The notes under the pieces are model-generated. The model saw only the letters and a list, made by a program, of their open reading frames with translations, was not told the origin of the DNA and ran no database searches. A program made the translations under genes and the position numbers. Shown here in pieces: positions 1 to 8,624 of a stretch of DNA of 45,819 bases; the first letter of the stretch is position 1, and the number at the start of each line of letters is the position of its first letter. The stretch covers positions 1-45,819 of the forward strand of contig JAJZUQ010000022.1 in the NCBI GenBank assembly GCA_021848385.1, in the 5' to 3' direction. This DNA is from Deltaproteobacteria bacterium (GTDB lineage Bacteria > Desulfobacterota > Desulfuromonadia > Geobacterales > Geobacteraceae).

Positions 1-1271
1 GTTGCGTCGATGTACTTGTTCCCCGCCGAAATGACCTCCCATATCTGCTGCAGCGCCTTGCTGAAGGCGAGCTCGTCCATGCAGGTGTCCACCTGTTTCA
101 CCATCGCTTCGGTTTTGGCGCGGTAGGCCTCGTCCTGCTCTGTTAACGTTCCCGGCTCCTGAACGATGCCGTCGAAGTACTTGTTCACCATGGCGGTGGA
201 GCGATTGAGCAGGTTCCCCAGGTCGTTGGCCAGGTCGGAGTTGATCCTGTTGACGAGGGCGGTATGGGAGAAATCGCCATCCAGGCCGAAGGGGACCTCC
301 CGGAGGAGGAAGTAGCGGACGGCATCCACCCCGTACCGGTCGATGAGCATGTTGGGCTCCACGACGTTCTGGAGGCTCTTGCTCATTTTCTGCCCTTCAA
401 CGGTCCACCAGCCGTGGGCGAATACCTTCTTCGGCAGGGGAAGACCGGCCGCCATGAGAAAGGTGGGCCAGTAGACGGCGTGGAAGCGGAGGATGTCCTT
501 GCCGATGAGGTGAGCATCCACCGGCCAGAAGGTGTCGAAGTTCCCCGTTTCGTCAGGGTAACCGAGGGCGGTTATGTAGTTGGTGAGGGCGTCGAACCAG
601 ACGTAGATGACATGTTTCTCGTTCCCCGGTACCGGGATCCCCCAGGAGAAAGAGGTGCGGGAGATGGAGAGGTCGCGCAACCCCTCACGGACGAAGGCAA
701 GGATTTCGTTGCGCCGGGATTTCGGCTGGATGAAGTCAGGGTTGGCCTCGATATGGGCCAGGAGCTGCTCCTGGTACTTGCTCATCCGGAAGAAATAGGA
801 TTCCTCCTTCAGCTTCTCCGTCGGGCGATTGCAGTCGGGGCATTTGAAGTCGATGAGCTGGGTCTCGGTCCAGAAAGTTTCGCAGGGGGTGCAGTACCAG
901 TCTTCATATTCCCCAAGGTAGATATCCCCCTGGGCCAGGACCTTTTCGAACAGGTGGGTGACCCCCCTTTTGTGGCGCTCTTGGGTGGTGCGGATGAAGT
1001 CCGTGTAGGATACGTCCAGTTTTTCCCAGAGGGACTGGAACCGCTTGACTACCCGGTCAGCCAGCTCAAGAGGTGTCTCTCCGGCGGTGTTGGCGGCCTT
1101 TTCCACTTTCTGGCCGTGCTCGTCGGTGCCGGTCAGGAAAAAGACCTCGTATCCCTGGAGCTTTTTATAGCGTGCCAGGACGTCGGCGGCCAGAGTGGTG
1201 TAGGCATGGCCGATGTGGGGGACATCGTTGACATAGTAGATGGGTGTGGTGACGTAAAATGTCCGGCTCAT
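1..1271 (-). CDS. metG: Methionyl-tRNA synthetase, C-terminal part beyond the window
   Basis: Charges tRNA-Met with methionine in the cytosol. About 423 codons are visible, running off the left edge, so the C-terminal end is missing. The class I signature PHIGH lies about 20 residues from the start. A zinc-knuckle region with two CxxC pairs (WYCTPC and FKCPDC) is encoded near 830-910, and the KMSKS loop (QKMSKSLQN) near 370-385. The ATG at 1271 overlaps the TGA of the upstream ricT gene (ATGA), which indicates translational coupling. It is the last visible gene of a tmk-holB-ricT-metG operon. Identity is very secure; only the C-terminal architecture is unknown. Confidence 0.97.
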   Translation of the reverse strand, partial: MSRTFYVTTPIYYVNDVPHIGHAYTTLAADVLARYKKLQGYEVFFLTGTDEHGQKVEKAANTAGETPLELADRVVKRFQSLWEKLDVSYTDFIRTTQERHKRGVTHLFEKVLAQGDIYLGEYEDWYCTPCETFWTETQLIDFKCPDCNRPTEKLKEESYFFRMSKYQEQLLAHIEANPDFIQPKSRRNEILAFVREGLRDLSISRTSFSWGIPVPGNEKHVIYVWFDALTNYITALGYPDETGNFDTFWPVDAHLIGKDILRFHAVYWPTFLMAAGLPLPKKVFAHGWWTVEGQKMSKSLQNVVEPNMLIDRYGVDAVRYFLLREVPFGLDGDFSHTALVNRINSDLANDLGNLLNRSTAMVNKYFDGIVQEPGTLTEQDEAYRAKTEAMVKQVDTCMDELAFSKALQQIWEVISAGNKYIDA

Positions 1272-2206
1272 CGCTTCTCCTTTTTGTCCTTGTCCCGGTT
1301 TTCGTGCCGCCGGTCACGGCGTTCGCGGCCGCCGCCGCGTCCTTCCTTTGTTTCCTGGGGAGCTTCCTTCCCCTGTTCCCGCGGCAGCTTCTTGGGGCGC
1401 TCCGATATATCCTCCGGCTTGATCTCTTCACCTTTCAGCACGACCTGTACATTCTCGTCGGTTCTGACCGTAACGGTCCCCTCCAGTACCCCGAGCTTGA
1501 TCACTTCCCCTTCCACGGCGCCGTGCTTGACCCGCTTGCCGCACTTGGGAAGGCATTTCTTCAGGGTGCAGTAGGTCTCGTATTCGTAGGAAAGGCAGCA
1601 GAGCAGTCTGCCGCACTGCCCGGAGATCTTTATCGGGTTGAGAGCGAGATTCTGCTCTTTGGCCATCTTCACCGATACCGGCTCGAAATCCCGCAGAAAG
1701 GAGGAACAGCACAATTCCCGGCCGCAGATGCCGATGCCTCCCACCATCTTGGCCTCGTCGCGCACCCCTATCTGGCGCATCTCGATGCGGGTATGGAAGG
1801 CGTGGGCCAGGTCCTTGACCAACTCGCGGAAATCGACCCGGCCGTCGGCGGTAAAATAGAAGATCGCCTTGCTGCCGTCGAAAAGATACTCGACCCGGAC
1901 GAGCTTCATGTCCATGCCGCGATCTTTGATCTTTGTAAGGCAAAGCGCCCGCGCTTCCTTCTCTTTGATGGCATTTCGTGCCGCGGCTTCCAGGTCTTCG
2001 GGGAGTGCCTTGCGCGTGACATTCTTAAGCCCTTCCGGGACAACGCCATTTTCGAATTCCCGGGGCCCCACCACGACCGTGGCGATGCTTTTTCCCCTTT
2101 CGGTTTCGACGATTACCCTGTCCCCCGGTTTGAGCGCGAGATTGCCGGCATTGAAGTCATAGAGCTTGCCGGCGGTATTAAACTGAATCTTGGCGATTTT
2201 TATCAA
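1268..2206 (-). CDS. ricT: PSP1-domain protein, RicT/YaaT family
   Basis: 312 residues. The PSP1 domain covers roughly the first 240. It is rich in cysteines, including GICGRELCC, GQCGRLLCC and CLPKCGK, the pattern of RicT/YaaT proteins. In Bacillus RicT belongs to an Fe-S-containing complex that affects RNase Y-dependent RNA processing; in this lineage the function is not established. The last 50 or so residues are a low-complexity basic/acidic tail (KEGRGGGRERRD), perhaps for RNA or ribosome contact. The start codon is TTG, supported by GGAGG about 5 bases upstream on the minus strand. It lies between holB and metG, a common position for this family, and overlaps metG by ATGA. Confidence 0.88.
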   Translation of the reverse strand: MIKIAKIQFNTAGKLYDFNAGNLALKPGDRVIVETERGKSIATVVVGPREFENGVVPEGLKNVTRKALPEDLEAAARNAIKEKEARALCLTKIKDRGMDMKLVRVEYLFDGSKAIFYFTADGRVDFRELVKDLAHAFHTRIEMRQIGVRDEAKMVGGIGICGRELCCSSFLRDFEPVSVKMAKEQNLALNPIKISGQCGRLLCCLSYEYETYCTLKKCLPKCGKRVKHGAVEGEVIKLGVLEGTVTVRTDENVQVVLKGEEIKPEDISERPKKLPREQGKEAPQETKEGRGGGRERRDRRHENRDKDKKEKR

Positions 2207-2306
2207 AAGTTCCTCCAGGGGAACGATCCCCTTTGCTTTGTTTATAGTTGGTCATCCAGGTGCGGCAAGGAGGTGTTCCCTCCAAAAGATCTGAAACCGT
2301 GCCGGG

Positions 2307-3275
2307 TTATGCTTCGGCCAGGCGCATGAACATGACCTCCAGCGCCAGGCGGGTGTTGACATTACGAAACAGCGCGCGGCGGGTTGCCGCTACCTGCTCA
2401 ATGAGCGTCATGATGCTCGCCGCCGTGAAACGGGCCGCTCCCTGTTCCAGCAGGGGGAGCAGGTCCCGGTTGGAGACGTCCCCGCTGCCTTGCCGGAGGA
2501 AAAGCATGTCGCGCAGGAGCGTGGTGATAAGCTCCAGCATCTCCTGGGCCTTCTCCTTGTCCGCAGCCAGTTCCTCCGCTGCGGTGAAAAGGGAGGCTAT
2601 ATCGTCCAGGGATAAGGAGAGGATTCTTTGCAGCAGTGATTGCCGCTCCTGCAAGACGGTCTCGCTGCTCACCTCCAGCGCCTTTTTCAGACTCCCCCCG
2701 GCCAGCGCTGCTGCAATACCGGCGGTTTCGGCCGGCGTTCCCTGGCCGACAAGGTAGTCCTCTATTGCAGGCTGGGGGATCGCCTGGAACTGGAGTCTCT
2801 GGCAGCGGGAGATGATCGTCGGCAACATCCCTCCCGGGTTGGCAGTGATCAGGATGATGAGGGCGTTGCCGGGTGGCTCTTCGAGGGTTTTCAGCAAGGC
2901 ATTGCCGGCAGCCGGATTGAGCCGGTCCGCATTGTCGATGATGCAGACCTTCTGGGGTGCCTCGAAGGGGCGGAAGGCCATCTCCCGCTGCAACTCCCTG
3001 ACCTGGTCGATTTTTATGAACGCACCGTCAGGCTCGATCAGGTGGAGGTCGGGGTGCTGGAGGGCCGCCACCTTATCGCAGGACGGGCAGTGGCCGCACC
3101 CTTCTCCCTTGTCATCGCTGCAAAAAATCGATTGGACGAGGGCCAGTGCTGTTTTTCGCTTGCCGCAACCCTCGATGCCGTCAAACAGGTAGGCGTGCGC
3201 CAGTTTTCCTCCTGCCCGGGCACGCTGGAGGATGGCGATGCTTCTTTCCTGTCCGATGATAGCGTCATAGACCAT
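2307..3275 (-). CDS. holB: DNA polymerase III delta-prime subunit
   Basis: 322 residues. Clamp-loader subunit of the replicative polymerase. The N-terminal AAA+ module has a P-loop (GIEGCGKRKTA, about residues 33-43), then a four-cysteine zinc module (CSDDKGEGCGHCPSC), a sensor-like stretch NALLKTLEEPP and the SRC-type motif ISRCQRLQF. The P-loop looks intact. The ATG overlaps the tmk stop by one base (TGATG), so translation is probably coupled. About 100 bases separate its stop from ricT. The tmk-holB order is classical. Confidence 0.95.
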   Translation of the reverse strand: MVYDAIIGQERSIAILQRARAGGKLAHAYLFDGIEGCGKRKTALALVQSIFCSDDKGEGCGHCPSCDKVAALQHPDLHLIEPDGAFIKIDQVRELQREMAFRPFEAPQKVCIIDNADRLNPAAGNALLKTLEEPPGNALIILITANPGGMLPTIISRCQRLQFQAIPQPAIEDYLVGQGTPAETAGIAAALAGGSLKKALEVSSETVLQERQSLLQRILSLSLDDIASLFTAAEELAADKEKAQEMLELITTLLRDMLFLRQGSGDVSNRDLLPLLEQGAARFTAASIMTLIEQVAATRRALFRNVNTRLALEVMFMRLAEA

Positions 3276-3919
3276 CAGTTTACACCGGACAGTCTGGCAA
3301 GGACTGCCGCTTCGATCTCGACGGAGGTTTCCTCCACGCCGGCCGCGCCGTTAATGACAACGAACCGTGCCGGTTCGCGGGCTGCCAGTTCCAGGTAACC
3401 GTTGCGTACCCGGCGGTGGAATTCCATCGCCTCCAGTTCGAATCGCTCTTCCCTGGCGCCTGAGGTAGCATTGATCCGTGCCAACGCCCTCTCCAGACCG
3501 ATCTCTACCGGACAGTCGAGGAGGACCGTGATGTCGGGCCGGACCCCGCCCGTAGCCAGCTCGTTAAGCCGGTCGATGGTTTCCCTGTCCAGCTGTCTTC
3601 CATACCCCTGATAGGCGATGGTTGCATCGGTGAAACGGTCGCAGAGCACCACATTACCGCAGTCCAGGGCCGGTTTGACGACCTCTGCTATATGCTGGGT
3701 CCGTGCCGCGGCATAGAGGAGGAGTTCGGACAGCGGGGTCAGGGCACTGTTCTCCGCATCCAGGAGTATCCCCCGGATCTTGTCGGCGATGGGGCATCCC
3801 CCCGGCTCCCGGGTCGTGATAACGCCGTGGCCGATGGCTTTCAGACGGTCAGCCAGGATTCGTATCTGGGTGGTCTTGCCGCACCCCTCGCTGCCTTCGA
3901 ATGTTATGAAGCAGGCCAT
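3275..3919 (-). CDS. tmk: Thymidylate kinase (dTMP kinase)
   Basis: Phosphorylates dTMP to dTDP. I place the start at ATG 3919 (MACFITFEGSEGCGKTTQ), giving 214 residues. The in-frame ATG at 3976 would add 19 residues that fall inside the promoter. GAGG lies about 7 bases upstream of 3919. Visible motifs are the P-loop EGSEGCGKTTQ, the TREPGG motif and the DRFTDATIAYQGYGR segment. It is the first gene of the tmk-holB-ricT-metG operon. Confidence 0.95.
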   Translation of the reverse strand: MACFITFEGSEGCGKTTQIRILADRLKAIGHGVITTREPGGCPIADKIRGILLDAENSALTPLSELLLYAAARTQHIAEVVKPALDCGNVVLCDRFTDATIAYQGYGRQLDRETIDRLNELATGGVRPDITVLLDCPVEIGLERALARINATSGAREERFELEAMEFHRRVRNGYLELAAREPARFVVINGAAGVEETSVEIEAAVLARLSGVN

Positions 3920-3947
3920 GCCGGTCCTCACAGCTGAAAAATGAAAA

Positions 3948-3976
3948 ATTATAGGAGAGGGGCGGGAATTAATCAA
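3948..3976 (-). promoter_or_regulatory. Sigma-70-type promoter for tmk operon
   Basis: On the minus strand a -35 TTGATT (3971-3976), a 17-base spacer and a perfect -10 TATAAT (3948-3953) precede the tmk start by about 30 bases. It diverges from the rnc promoter. Confidence 0.8.
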
Positions 3977-4006
3977 GATAAAAATCCGGCCAAAGCGGCA
4001 TATCTA

Positions 4007-4035
4007 TTGATAAAATCTGCGTCTTTAGCTATACT
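4007..4035 (+). promoter_or_regulatory. Sigma-70-type promoter for rnc operon
   Basis: -35 TTGATA (4007-4012), 17-base spacer, -10 TATACT (4030-4035). This is 5/6 agreement with consensus at both boxes. The transcript would start near 4042, about 50 bases before rnc. Confidence 0.75.
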
Positions 4036-4092
4036 CGCAAGATTGTGTAACAACTGTGGAGAGTTTCCACGGCAGCTCATGCGGCGGTTTTT

Positions 4093-4812
4093 ATGGACAT
4101 GCAGGACAGAGGGGGGCTGGCAGGGCTGGAAGCCACCATTGATTATACCTTCAAGGACCGGCGTCTGTTGTGCCAGGCCCTGACCCATCGCTCGTACCTC
4201 AACGAGGCCGGGGATCGTTCCCTGCAGGACAACGAGCGGCTGGAGTTTTTCGGCGACACGGTCCTCGACTTCTTCCTGAGTGCAATCCTTCTGGAGCGCT
4301 TTCCGGAAAGCCGGGAGGGGGAGCTCACCAGGGTGAGGTCCTCCCTTGTCGATGAGGAGAGTCTGGCCGGCATCGCCCTGTCGCTCGGGCTCGGAGATTA
4401 TCTGCTGCTCGGGCGCGGGGAAGAGAAGAGCGGCGGGCGGGAGAAGCGGTCCCTTCTGGCAGATGCCTACGAGGCGCTTCTGGCTGCGGTCTATCTCGAT
4501 GGGGGAATGCGCCCGGCCCGCAGGCTGATCAGGTCCCATTTCGGACCTCTCCTGGCCGGGAAGGAGCGCGTGCCCGGAGGGAAGGACCATAAGACCGAAT
4601 TCCAGGAACTGGTCCAGGCCAGATGGGGGCAAACGCCCCATTACGTTGTTACCGGTTCCGAAGGGCCCGATCACGAGCGCTCCTTCACCGTGGCTGCCAT
4701 GGTCGGAGACGAGGTCCTCGGGATCGGCACCGGCGGGAGCAAGAAAGAAGCGGCCCAGGCCGCTGCACGGGTCGCACTGGTCCGCCTTGCGGGGGATAGC
4801 GGCACCCGATGA
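4093..4812 (+). CDS. rnc: Ribonuclease III
   Basis: 239 residues. Cleaves double-stranded RNA in rRNA and mRNA maturation. The signature ERLEFFGDTVLD (about residues 50-61) carries metal ligands, and the second acidic patch is in LLADAYEALLAAVYLDGG (about 120-137). The C-terminal double-stranded RNA-binding domain includes HKTEFQELVQARWG and the KKEAAQAAARVAL helix. No strong Shine-Dalgarno precedes ATG 4093; a second ATG two codons downstream is an alternative. Its end overlaps the next gene by ATGA. First gene of a plus-strand run leading to era and der. Confidence 0.96.
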   Translation: MDMQDRGGLAGLEATIDYTFKDRRLLCQALTHRSYLNEAGDRSLQDNERLEFFGDTVLDFFLSAILLERFPESREGELTRVRSSLVDEESLAGIALSLGLGDYLLLGRGEEKSGGREKRSLLADAYEALLAAVYLDGGMRPARRLIRSHFGPLLAGKERVPGGKDHKTEFQELVQARWGQTPHYVVTGSEGPDHERSFTVAAMVGDEVLGIGTGGSKKEAAQAAARVALVRLAGDSGTR

Positions 4813-5846
4813 GACCAACAACCGTTCCTTTTTTTATTTCCCATCAGGGGTGCCCGCACCAGTGCGTCTTCTGCAACCAGGTGCGGATCGCCGGCACTGT
4901 CGGAGGGATTCCCGACGGCGAGGCCTTACGGGCCAAGGTCGGTGCCTACCGTGAGACGTCCGGGGGAAACCCTGTCGAGGTGGCCTTTTTCGGCGGCAGT
5001 TTCACCGCCATCCCTTCCGACGATCAGGAGCGGCTGCTCGGTCCGTTGCAGCCCCTGCGAGAGCGGGGTGAGGTGAGTCGCATCCGCATTTCTACGCGCC
5101 CCGACGCCATTGACAGCGAACATCTGGCATGGTTGCGGGGGATGGGGGTGGCAACCGTCGAGATCGGCATCCAGTCCATGGATGACGCGGTCCTGGACCG
5201 GTCGGGACGTGGCCATACCGCCGCCCAGGTGGTAACTGCCTGCCGGTTGGTAAAAGAGGCGGGGATGACCCTCGGCGCCCAGCTCATGCCGGGGCTTCCC
5301 GGTGATACGCCGGCCCTCAGCATGGCATCGCTGCATGAGGTTCTTTCCCTGTATCCCGACTTTCTCCGTATCTATCCGACCCTGGTTATTGCCGAAACAC
5401 GCCTGGCGGAACTCTATCGGACGGGAGAGTACGTTCCGCTCTCCCTAGCTGGGGCGGTCACCCTCTGCAAAACGCTCCTCCGTGCCGCTCTTGTGGCTGG
5501 CGTGCCGGTGATACGGATCGGCCTGCAGCCCACCGCGGAGCTGGATTGCGATGGAAGCGTACTGGCCGGACCCTATCACCCTGCGTTCCGGCAACTGGTG
5601 GAGGGAGAACTCTGTCTCGATCTTTGCCGAAAGCTGACCACCGGCCTGCCGCGGGGGACGGGGGTGACAATCTTCTGCGCCCCTCCCCGGGTGTCGGATG
5701 TGGCGGGGCAGCGTCGCCACAACCTTGAAGCGCTCCGCCGGGATGGGGTGCATGTCACGTCGATCATTGCCGATCCGGAATGTTCTCACCATGAGTTGCG
5801 GGTGGAGGCCGGTTCGGTCAGCCGCAGGGGAAACCTGTTTACGTAG
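4809..5846 (+). CDS. Radical SAM protein, Elp3-like family
   Basis: 345 residues. The CxxxCxxC cluster motif CPHQCVFC (Cys15, Cys19, Cys22) should bind the [4Fe-4S] that cleaves S-adenosylmethionine. FFGGSFTAI and the repeated (I/V)R(I)STRPDAI and VEIGIQSMDD segments match the Elp3/YhcC-type radical SAM barrel. There is no clear C-terminal acetyltransferase domain, so this is not full-length Elp3. The substrate cannot be told from sequence; tRNA is a reasonable guess because of family and neighbours (rnc, era). It overlaps rnc by four bases (ATGA), so the two are probably co-translated. Confidence 0.85.
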   Translation: MRPTTVPFFISHQGCPHQCVFCNQVRIAGTVGGIPDGEALRAKVGAYRETSGGNPVEVAFFGGSFTAIPSDDQERLLGPLQPLRERGEVSRIRISTRPDAIDSEHLAWLRGMGVATVEIGIQSMDDAVLDRSGRGHTAAQVVTACRLVKEAGMTLGAQLMPGLPGDTPALSMASLHEVLSLYPDFLRIYPTLVIAETRLAELYRTGEYVPLSLAGAVTLCKTLLRAALVAGVPVIRIGLQPTAELDCDGSVLAGPYHPAFRQLVEGELCLDLCRKLTTGLPRGTGVTIFCAPPRVSDVAGQRRHNLEALRRDGVHVTSIIADPECSHHELRVEAGSVSRRGNLFT

Positions 5847-5852
5847 CGAATG

Positions 5853-6013
5853 AATCCGTGAGAGCTGAGTGTCTCGTGGAGCGAATGTGCCCGAGTTCCA
5901 GCCGCTGTAGGTGAAATTGAGCAAAGCCGGCCGTACGGCCGGCGCGAAATGAGCCGTACAGCGGCGGTGCGAGGGGACTCTGAGCGCAACGGGGCGCTCA
6001 GCTCTCACGGATT
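5853..6013. repeat. Palindromic intergenic repeat, copy 1
   Basis: A 161-base element between the radical SAM gene and era. Perfect 17-base outer arms (5853-5869 and 5997-6013) enclose a roughly 125-base core that is itself imperfectly self-complementary. Within it GCCGCTGTA pairs with TACAGCGGC, and the centre is the 18-base palindrome at 5926-5943 (GCCGGCCGTACGGCCGGC). The core recurs at 39058-39180 with few differences. It ends about 7 bases before the era Shine-Dalgarno. No protein coding is seen. It could be a mobile palindromic element, a structured leader RNA or both. Confidence 0.8.
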
Positions 6014-6033
6014 ACGATTAAGGAGAATAGTAC

Positions 6034-6930
6034 GTGCCAACTGAACCATTCCATTCCGGATTCGTTTCCATCATCGGTCGTCCCAACGTGGGGAAATCGA
6101 CCCTTCTAAACCGCATCCTGGGCGAAAAGATCGTCATTACCTCGGACAAGCCGCAGACCACGCGGAATCGCATCCAGGGGATTCACAACGTCCCCGGCGG
6201 CCAGATCGTCTTCATCGATACGCCCGGGATACACCAGGCCCGTTCCCGTCTCAACCGCTACATGGTGGATACGGCGCTCACTGCCGTCCAGGGGGTCGAT
6301 GCCATCCTGTTCCTCGTGGAGGCGAACGTCAGTCCGGCCGCCCAGGAGGGGCTGCTGCTGGAGACCCTGGCAAAAGCGGACGCCCCGGTTATGCTTGTCA
6401 TCAACAAGATCGACCTGGTGGAAAAATCGCGGCTCCTGGAGCTGATCTCCGCCTATATGAACCTCTATCCGTTCCGGGAGATCGTGCCGGTCTCGGCCGG
6501 TAACGGTGACGGCGTGGAACGCCTGGTGGAACTGGTACGTGACTGCCTGCCGGAAGGGCCCGCTTACTTCCCTGACGATATCCTGACCGACGTGCCGGAG
6601 CGCTTCATCGTCGCTGAGATTATCCGGGAAAAGGTGTTTCGCCTCACCCACGATGAGGTCCCTTACTCCATCGCTGTGGCGGTGGACAGTTTCACGGAAC
6701 GCGAAGACGGCGGCCTCGTCTCCATCGCCGCAACCATCAACGTGGAACGGGACTCCCAGAAGGGGATAATTATCGGCCGCAGGGGCGAAATGCTGAAGAA
6801 GGTCGGCATGCAGTCCCGGCAGGAAATCGAGCGGTTGCTCGATACGAAGGTGTTCCTCGAACTGTTCGTCCGCGTACGGAAGGACTGGAGCGAGAGTCCG
6901 AGGATGCTGAAAGAATTCGGCTACGAATAA
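6034..6930 (+). CDS. era: GTPase Era
   Basis: 298 residues with a GTG start backed by AAGGAG 8 bases upstream. Era binds the 3' end of 16S rRNA and aids 30S assembly. G1 is GRPNVGKST (about residues 16-24), G3 DTPG, G4 NKID. The C-terminal KH domain contains the [11 protein letters not shown] loop. Length is typical. The upstream intergenic palindrome could affect its expression. Confidence 0.97.
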   Translation: MPTEPFHSGFVSIIGRPNVGKSTLLNRILGEKIVITSDKPQTTRNRIQGIHNVPGGQIVFIDTPGIHQARSRLNRYMVDTALTAVQGVDAILFLVEANVSPAAQEGLLLETLAKADAPVMLVINKIDLVEKSRLLELISAYMNLYPFREIVPVSAGNGDGVERLVELVRDCLPEGPAYFPDDILTDVPERFIVAEIIREKVFRLTHDEVPYSIAVAVDSFTEREDGGLVSIAATINVERDSQKGIIIGRRGEMLKKVGMQSRQEIERLLDTKVFLELFVRVRKDWSESPRMLKEFGYE

Positions 6931-6946
6931 ATTGTATTTTTACCTC

Positions 6947-7138
6947 TTTGACGCAAAGACGCTAAGGCGCAAAGGCTTATATCGGATTCAACAGGTGAAG
7001 TGACCTCGTTCACTTCGCTTCTACGTCGGAAACTAACCCTTGCAGATTCGGACAATCCGGCCGTTTATGTATGCACCATTCGCCAAGATCACAACGTTCC
7101 TAGCTCTGCCCCTTGCGTCTTTGCGTCTCTGCGTCAAA
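6947..7138. repeat. Inverted-repeat element (MITE-like) between era and der
   Basis: 29-base imperfect inverted repeats, matching at 25 of 29 positions, bound the element (6947-6975 starting TTTGACGCA, and 7110-7138 ending TGCGTCAAA). The arms are built of repeating (A)GACGCAAA units. Inside is a separate 7-base-stem hairpin at 6997-7016 (GAAGTGA/TCACTTC). No transposase is encoded. I see no obvious target-site duplication, so mobility is only an inference. Confidence 0.65.
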
Positions 7139-7162
7139 TTAGATTTTGAATAAAGGAAAACT

Positions 7163-8479
7163 ATGAAACCGATAATTGCCATAGTAGGACGCCCCAACGT
7201 GGGGAAATCTACCCTGTTCAACCGTCTGGTGGGGCGCCGCAAGGCGATGGTGGACGATATGCCGGGGGTGACCCGGGATCGCAACTATGCCGAGGTGGAC
7301 CGTTTCGACGTGCCGTTCATCCTCGTGGACACGGGAGGGTTTGAGCCGGAAACGAGTGACCGGCTCCTCCAGCAGATGCGGGAGCAGTCCCGGCTCGCCA
7401 TGGACGAGGCGGACCTGATCCTGTTCGTTATGGACGGCCGGACCGGGCTTACCCCCGCCGACCGGGAAGTTGTGGAGATGCTCCGCCGGGTAAACAAGCC
7501 GGTATTTTACCTGGTGAACAAGGTGGATGGCGACAAGCTGGAGAGCGGCATCGGCGACTTCTACGCCCTTGGCGTCGAGAATCTCTACCCCGTTTCCGCT
7601 GAGCACAACCGGGGGGTTGGTGACCTGATGGATGTAGTCCTTGCCGCCTTGCCGGTTGAGCAATCGGAGGAGCCGGACGAGGAGGTGACCCGGATTGCCG
7701 TGGTCGGCCGCCCCAACGTAGGGAAATCATCCCTGGTGAACCGACTGCTCGGCTTCGAGCGGGTGGTGGCCAATCCCACCCCCGGCACTACCCGCGATGC
7801 GGTCGATACCCCGTTCATGTGGCACAAGAAGCGGTTTGTCCTCATCGATACCGCCGGCATCCGGCGCAAGGGGAAGACCACCGAGAAGATAGAGAAATAC
7901 AGCGTCATGGATTCACTCAGGAGTATCGAGCGGGCGGATGTGGTGCTCATCGTCATCAACGCCGAGGAAGGGGTGACGGAGCAGGACAGCAAGATCGCCG
8001 GGTATGCCTACGAGGCAGGACGGGCGTGTATCTTTGTCGTCAACAAGTGGGATACCCTGGAGAAGGAGAATGACACCCTTGGCAGATTCGTGGACCGGAT
8101 CCGCACGGAGTTCAAGTTCCTCCCCTTTGTGCCGATCGTCTTCGTGTCTGCCAAGACGGGGCAGCGACTGGGACGGATAATGGAAGAGGTGGTCAATGTC
8201 ATGGAGCAGTACACCAAGCGGGTCACCACGTCGGAGCTGAACCGGATCTTCAGCGAGTCGACCGCCACCCACCATGCGCCGCTTTTCCAGGGACGGCGGG
8301 TGAAGTTCTACTTCGCCACCCAGGTCTCAATCCGCCCGCCATCTTTCGTCATCTTCACTAACCGCCCCGACGGGATTCATTTTTCCTACGAAAGGTACCT
8401 GATGAATCAGTTCCGGGAGGCCTTCGGTTTTACCGGTACACCGTTGCGGCTCATGTTCAGGGGGCGGGAGCGTCGTTAG
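7163..8479 (+). CDS. der: GTPase Der (EngA), tandem G domains
   Basis: 438 residues. Ribosome-biogenesis GTPase acting on the 50S subunit. Two complete G domains are visible: G1 GRPNVGKST near residue 8 and GRPNVGKSS near residue 180, each with DTGG or DTAG, and NKVD or NKWD G4 motifs. A C-terminal KH-like domain follows ([11 protein letters not shown] onward). Start ATG follows AAAGGAAAACT. Length is normal for the family. Confidence 0.97.
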   Translation: MKPIIAIVGRPNVGKSTLFNRLVGRRKAMVDDMPGVTRDRNYAEVDRFDVPFILVDTGGFEPETSDRLLQQMREQSRLAMDEADLILFVMDGRTGLTPADREVVEMLRRVNKPVFYLVNKVDGDKLESGIGDFYALGVENLYPVSAEHNRGVGDLMDVVLAALPVEQSEEPDEEVTRIAVVGRPNVGKSSLVNRLLGFERVVANPTPGTTRDAVDTPFMWHKKRFVLIDTAGIRRKGKTTEKIEKYSVMDSLRSIERADVVLIVINAEEGVTEQDSKIAGYAYEAGRACIFVVNKWDTLEKENDTLGRFVDRIRTEFKFLPFVPIVFVSAKTGQRLGRIMEEVVNVMEQYTKRVTTSELNRIFSESTATHHAPLFQGRRVKFYFATQVSIRPPSFVIFTNRPDGIHFSYERYLMNQFREAFGFTGTPLRLMFRGRERR

Positions 8480-8551
8480 CCCCCCGGATTCTTCTGTAGT
8501 GCGGACCTCTCCGGGAGGGGAGGTGCCCGCCCCCGTGGTGGCCTAAAGTGC

Positions 8552-8580
8552 TTTACTTGGCACCCCGGATAGGTTATGAT
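8552..8580 (+). promoter_or_regulatory. Candidate sigma-70 promoter for the chemosensory operon
   Basis: -35 TTTACT (8552-8557), 17-base spacer, -10 TATGAT (8575-8580), about 45 bases upstream of the first gene. The 8480-8550 stretch before it holds a GC-rich 8-base-stem hairpin without a T tract. Confidence 0.55.
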
Positions 8581-8624
8581 TAACGGCATTTTACCCCACT
8601 TCTCCATGTCCAGAATGATACCGT

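Noticed and set aside
264-1574. 436-codon plus-strand frame opposite metG and ricT
   Set aside because: It is the antisense shadow of two well-supported minus-strand genes; no RBS and no recognisable domain.
5853-6013. Retron, integron attC site or simple terminator as an explanation of the palindrome
   Set aside because: No reverse transcriptase or integrase nearby, no attC core sites, and no T tract after the stem on either strand.
8558-8573. TGGCAC resembling a sigma-54 -24 element before the Che operon
   Set aside because: No GC/TTGC at the required -12 spacing; a sigma-70-like pair fits the same place.
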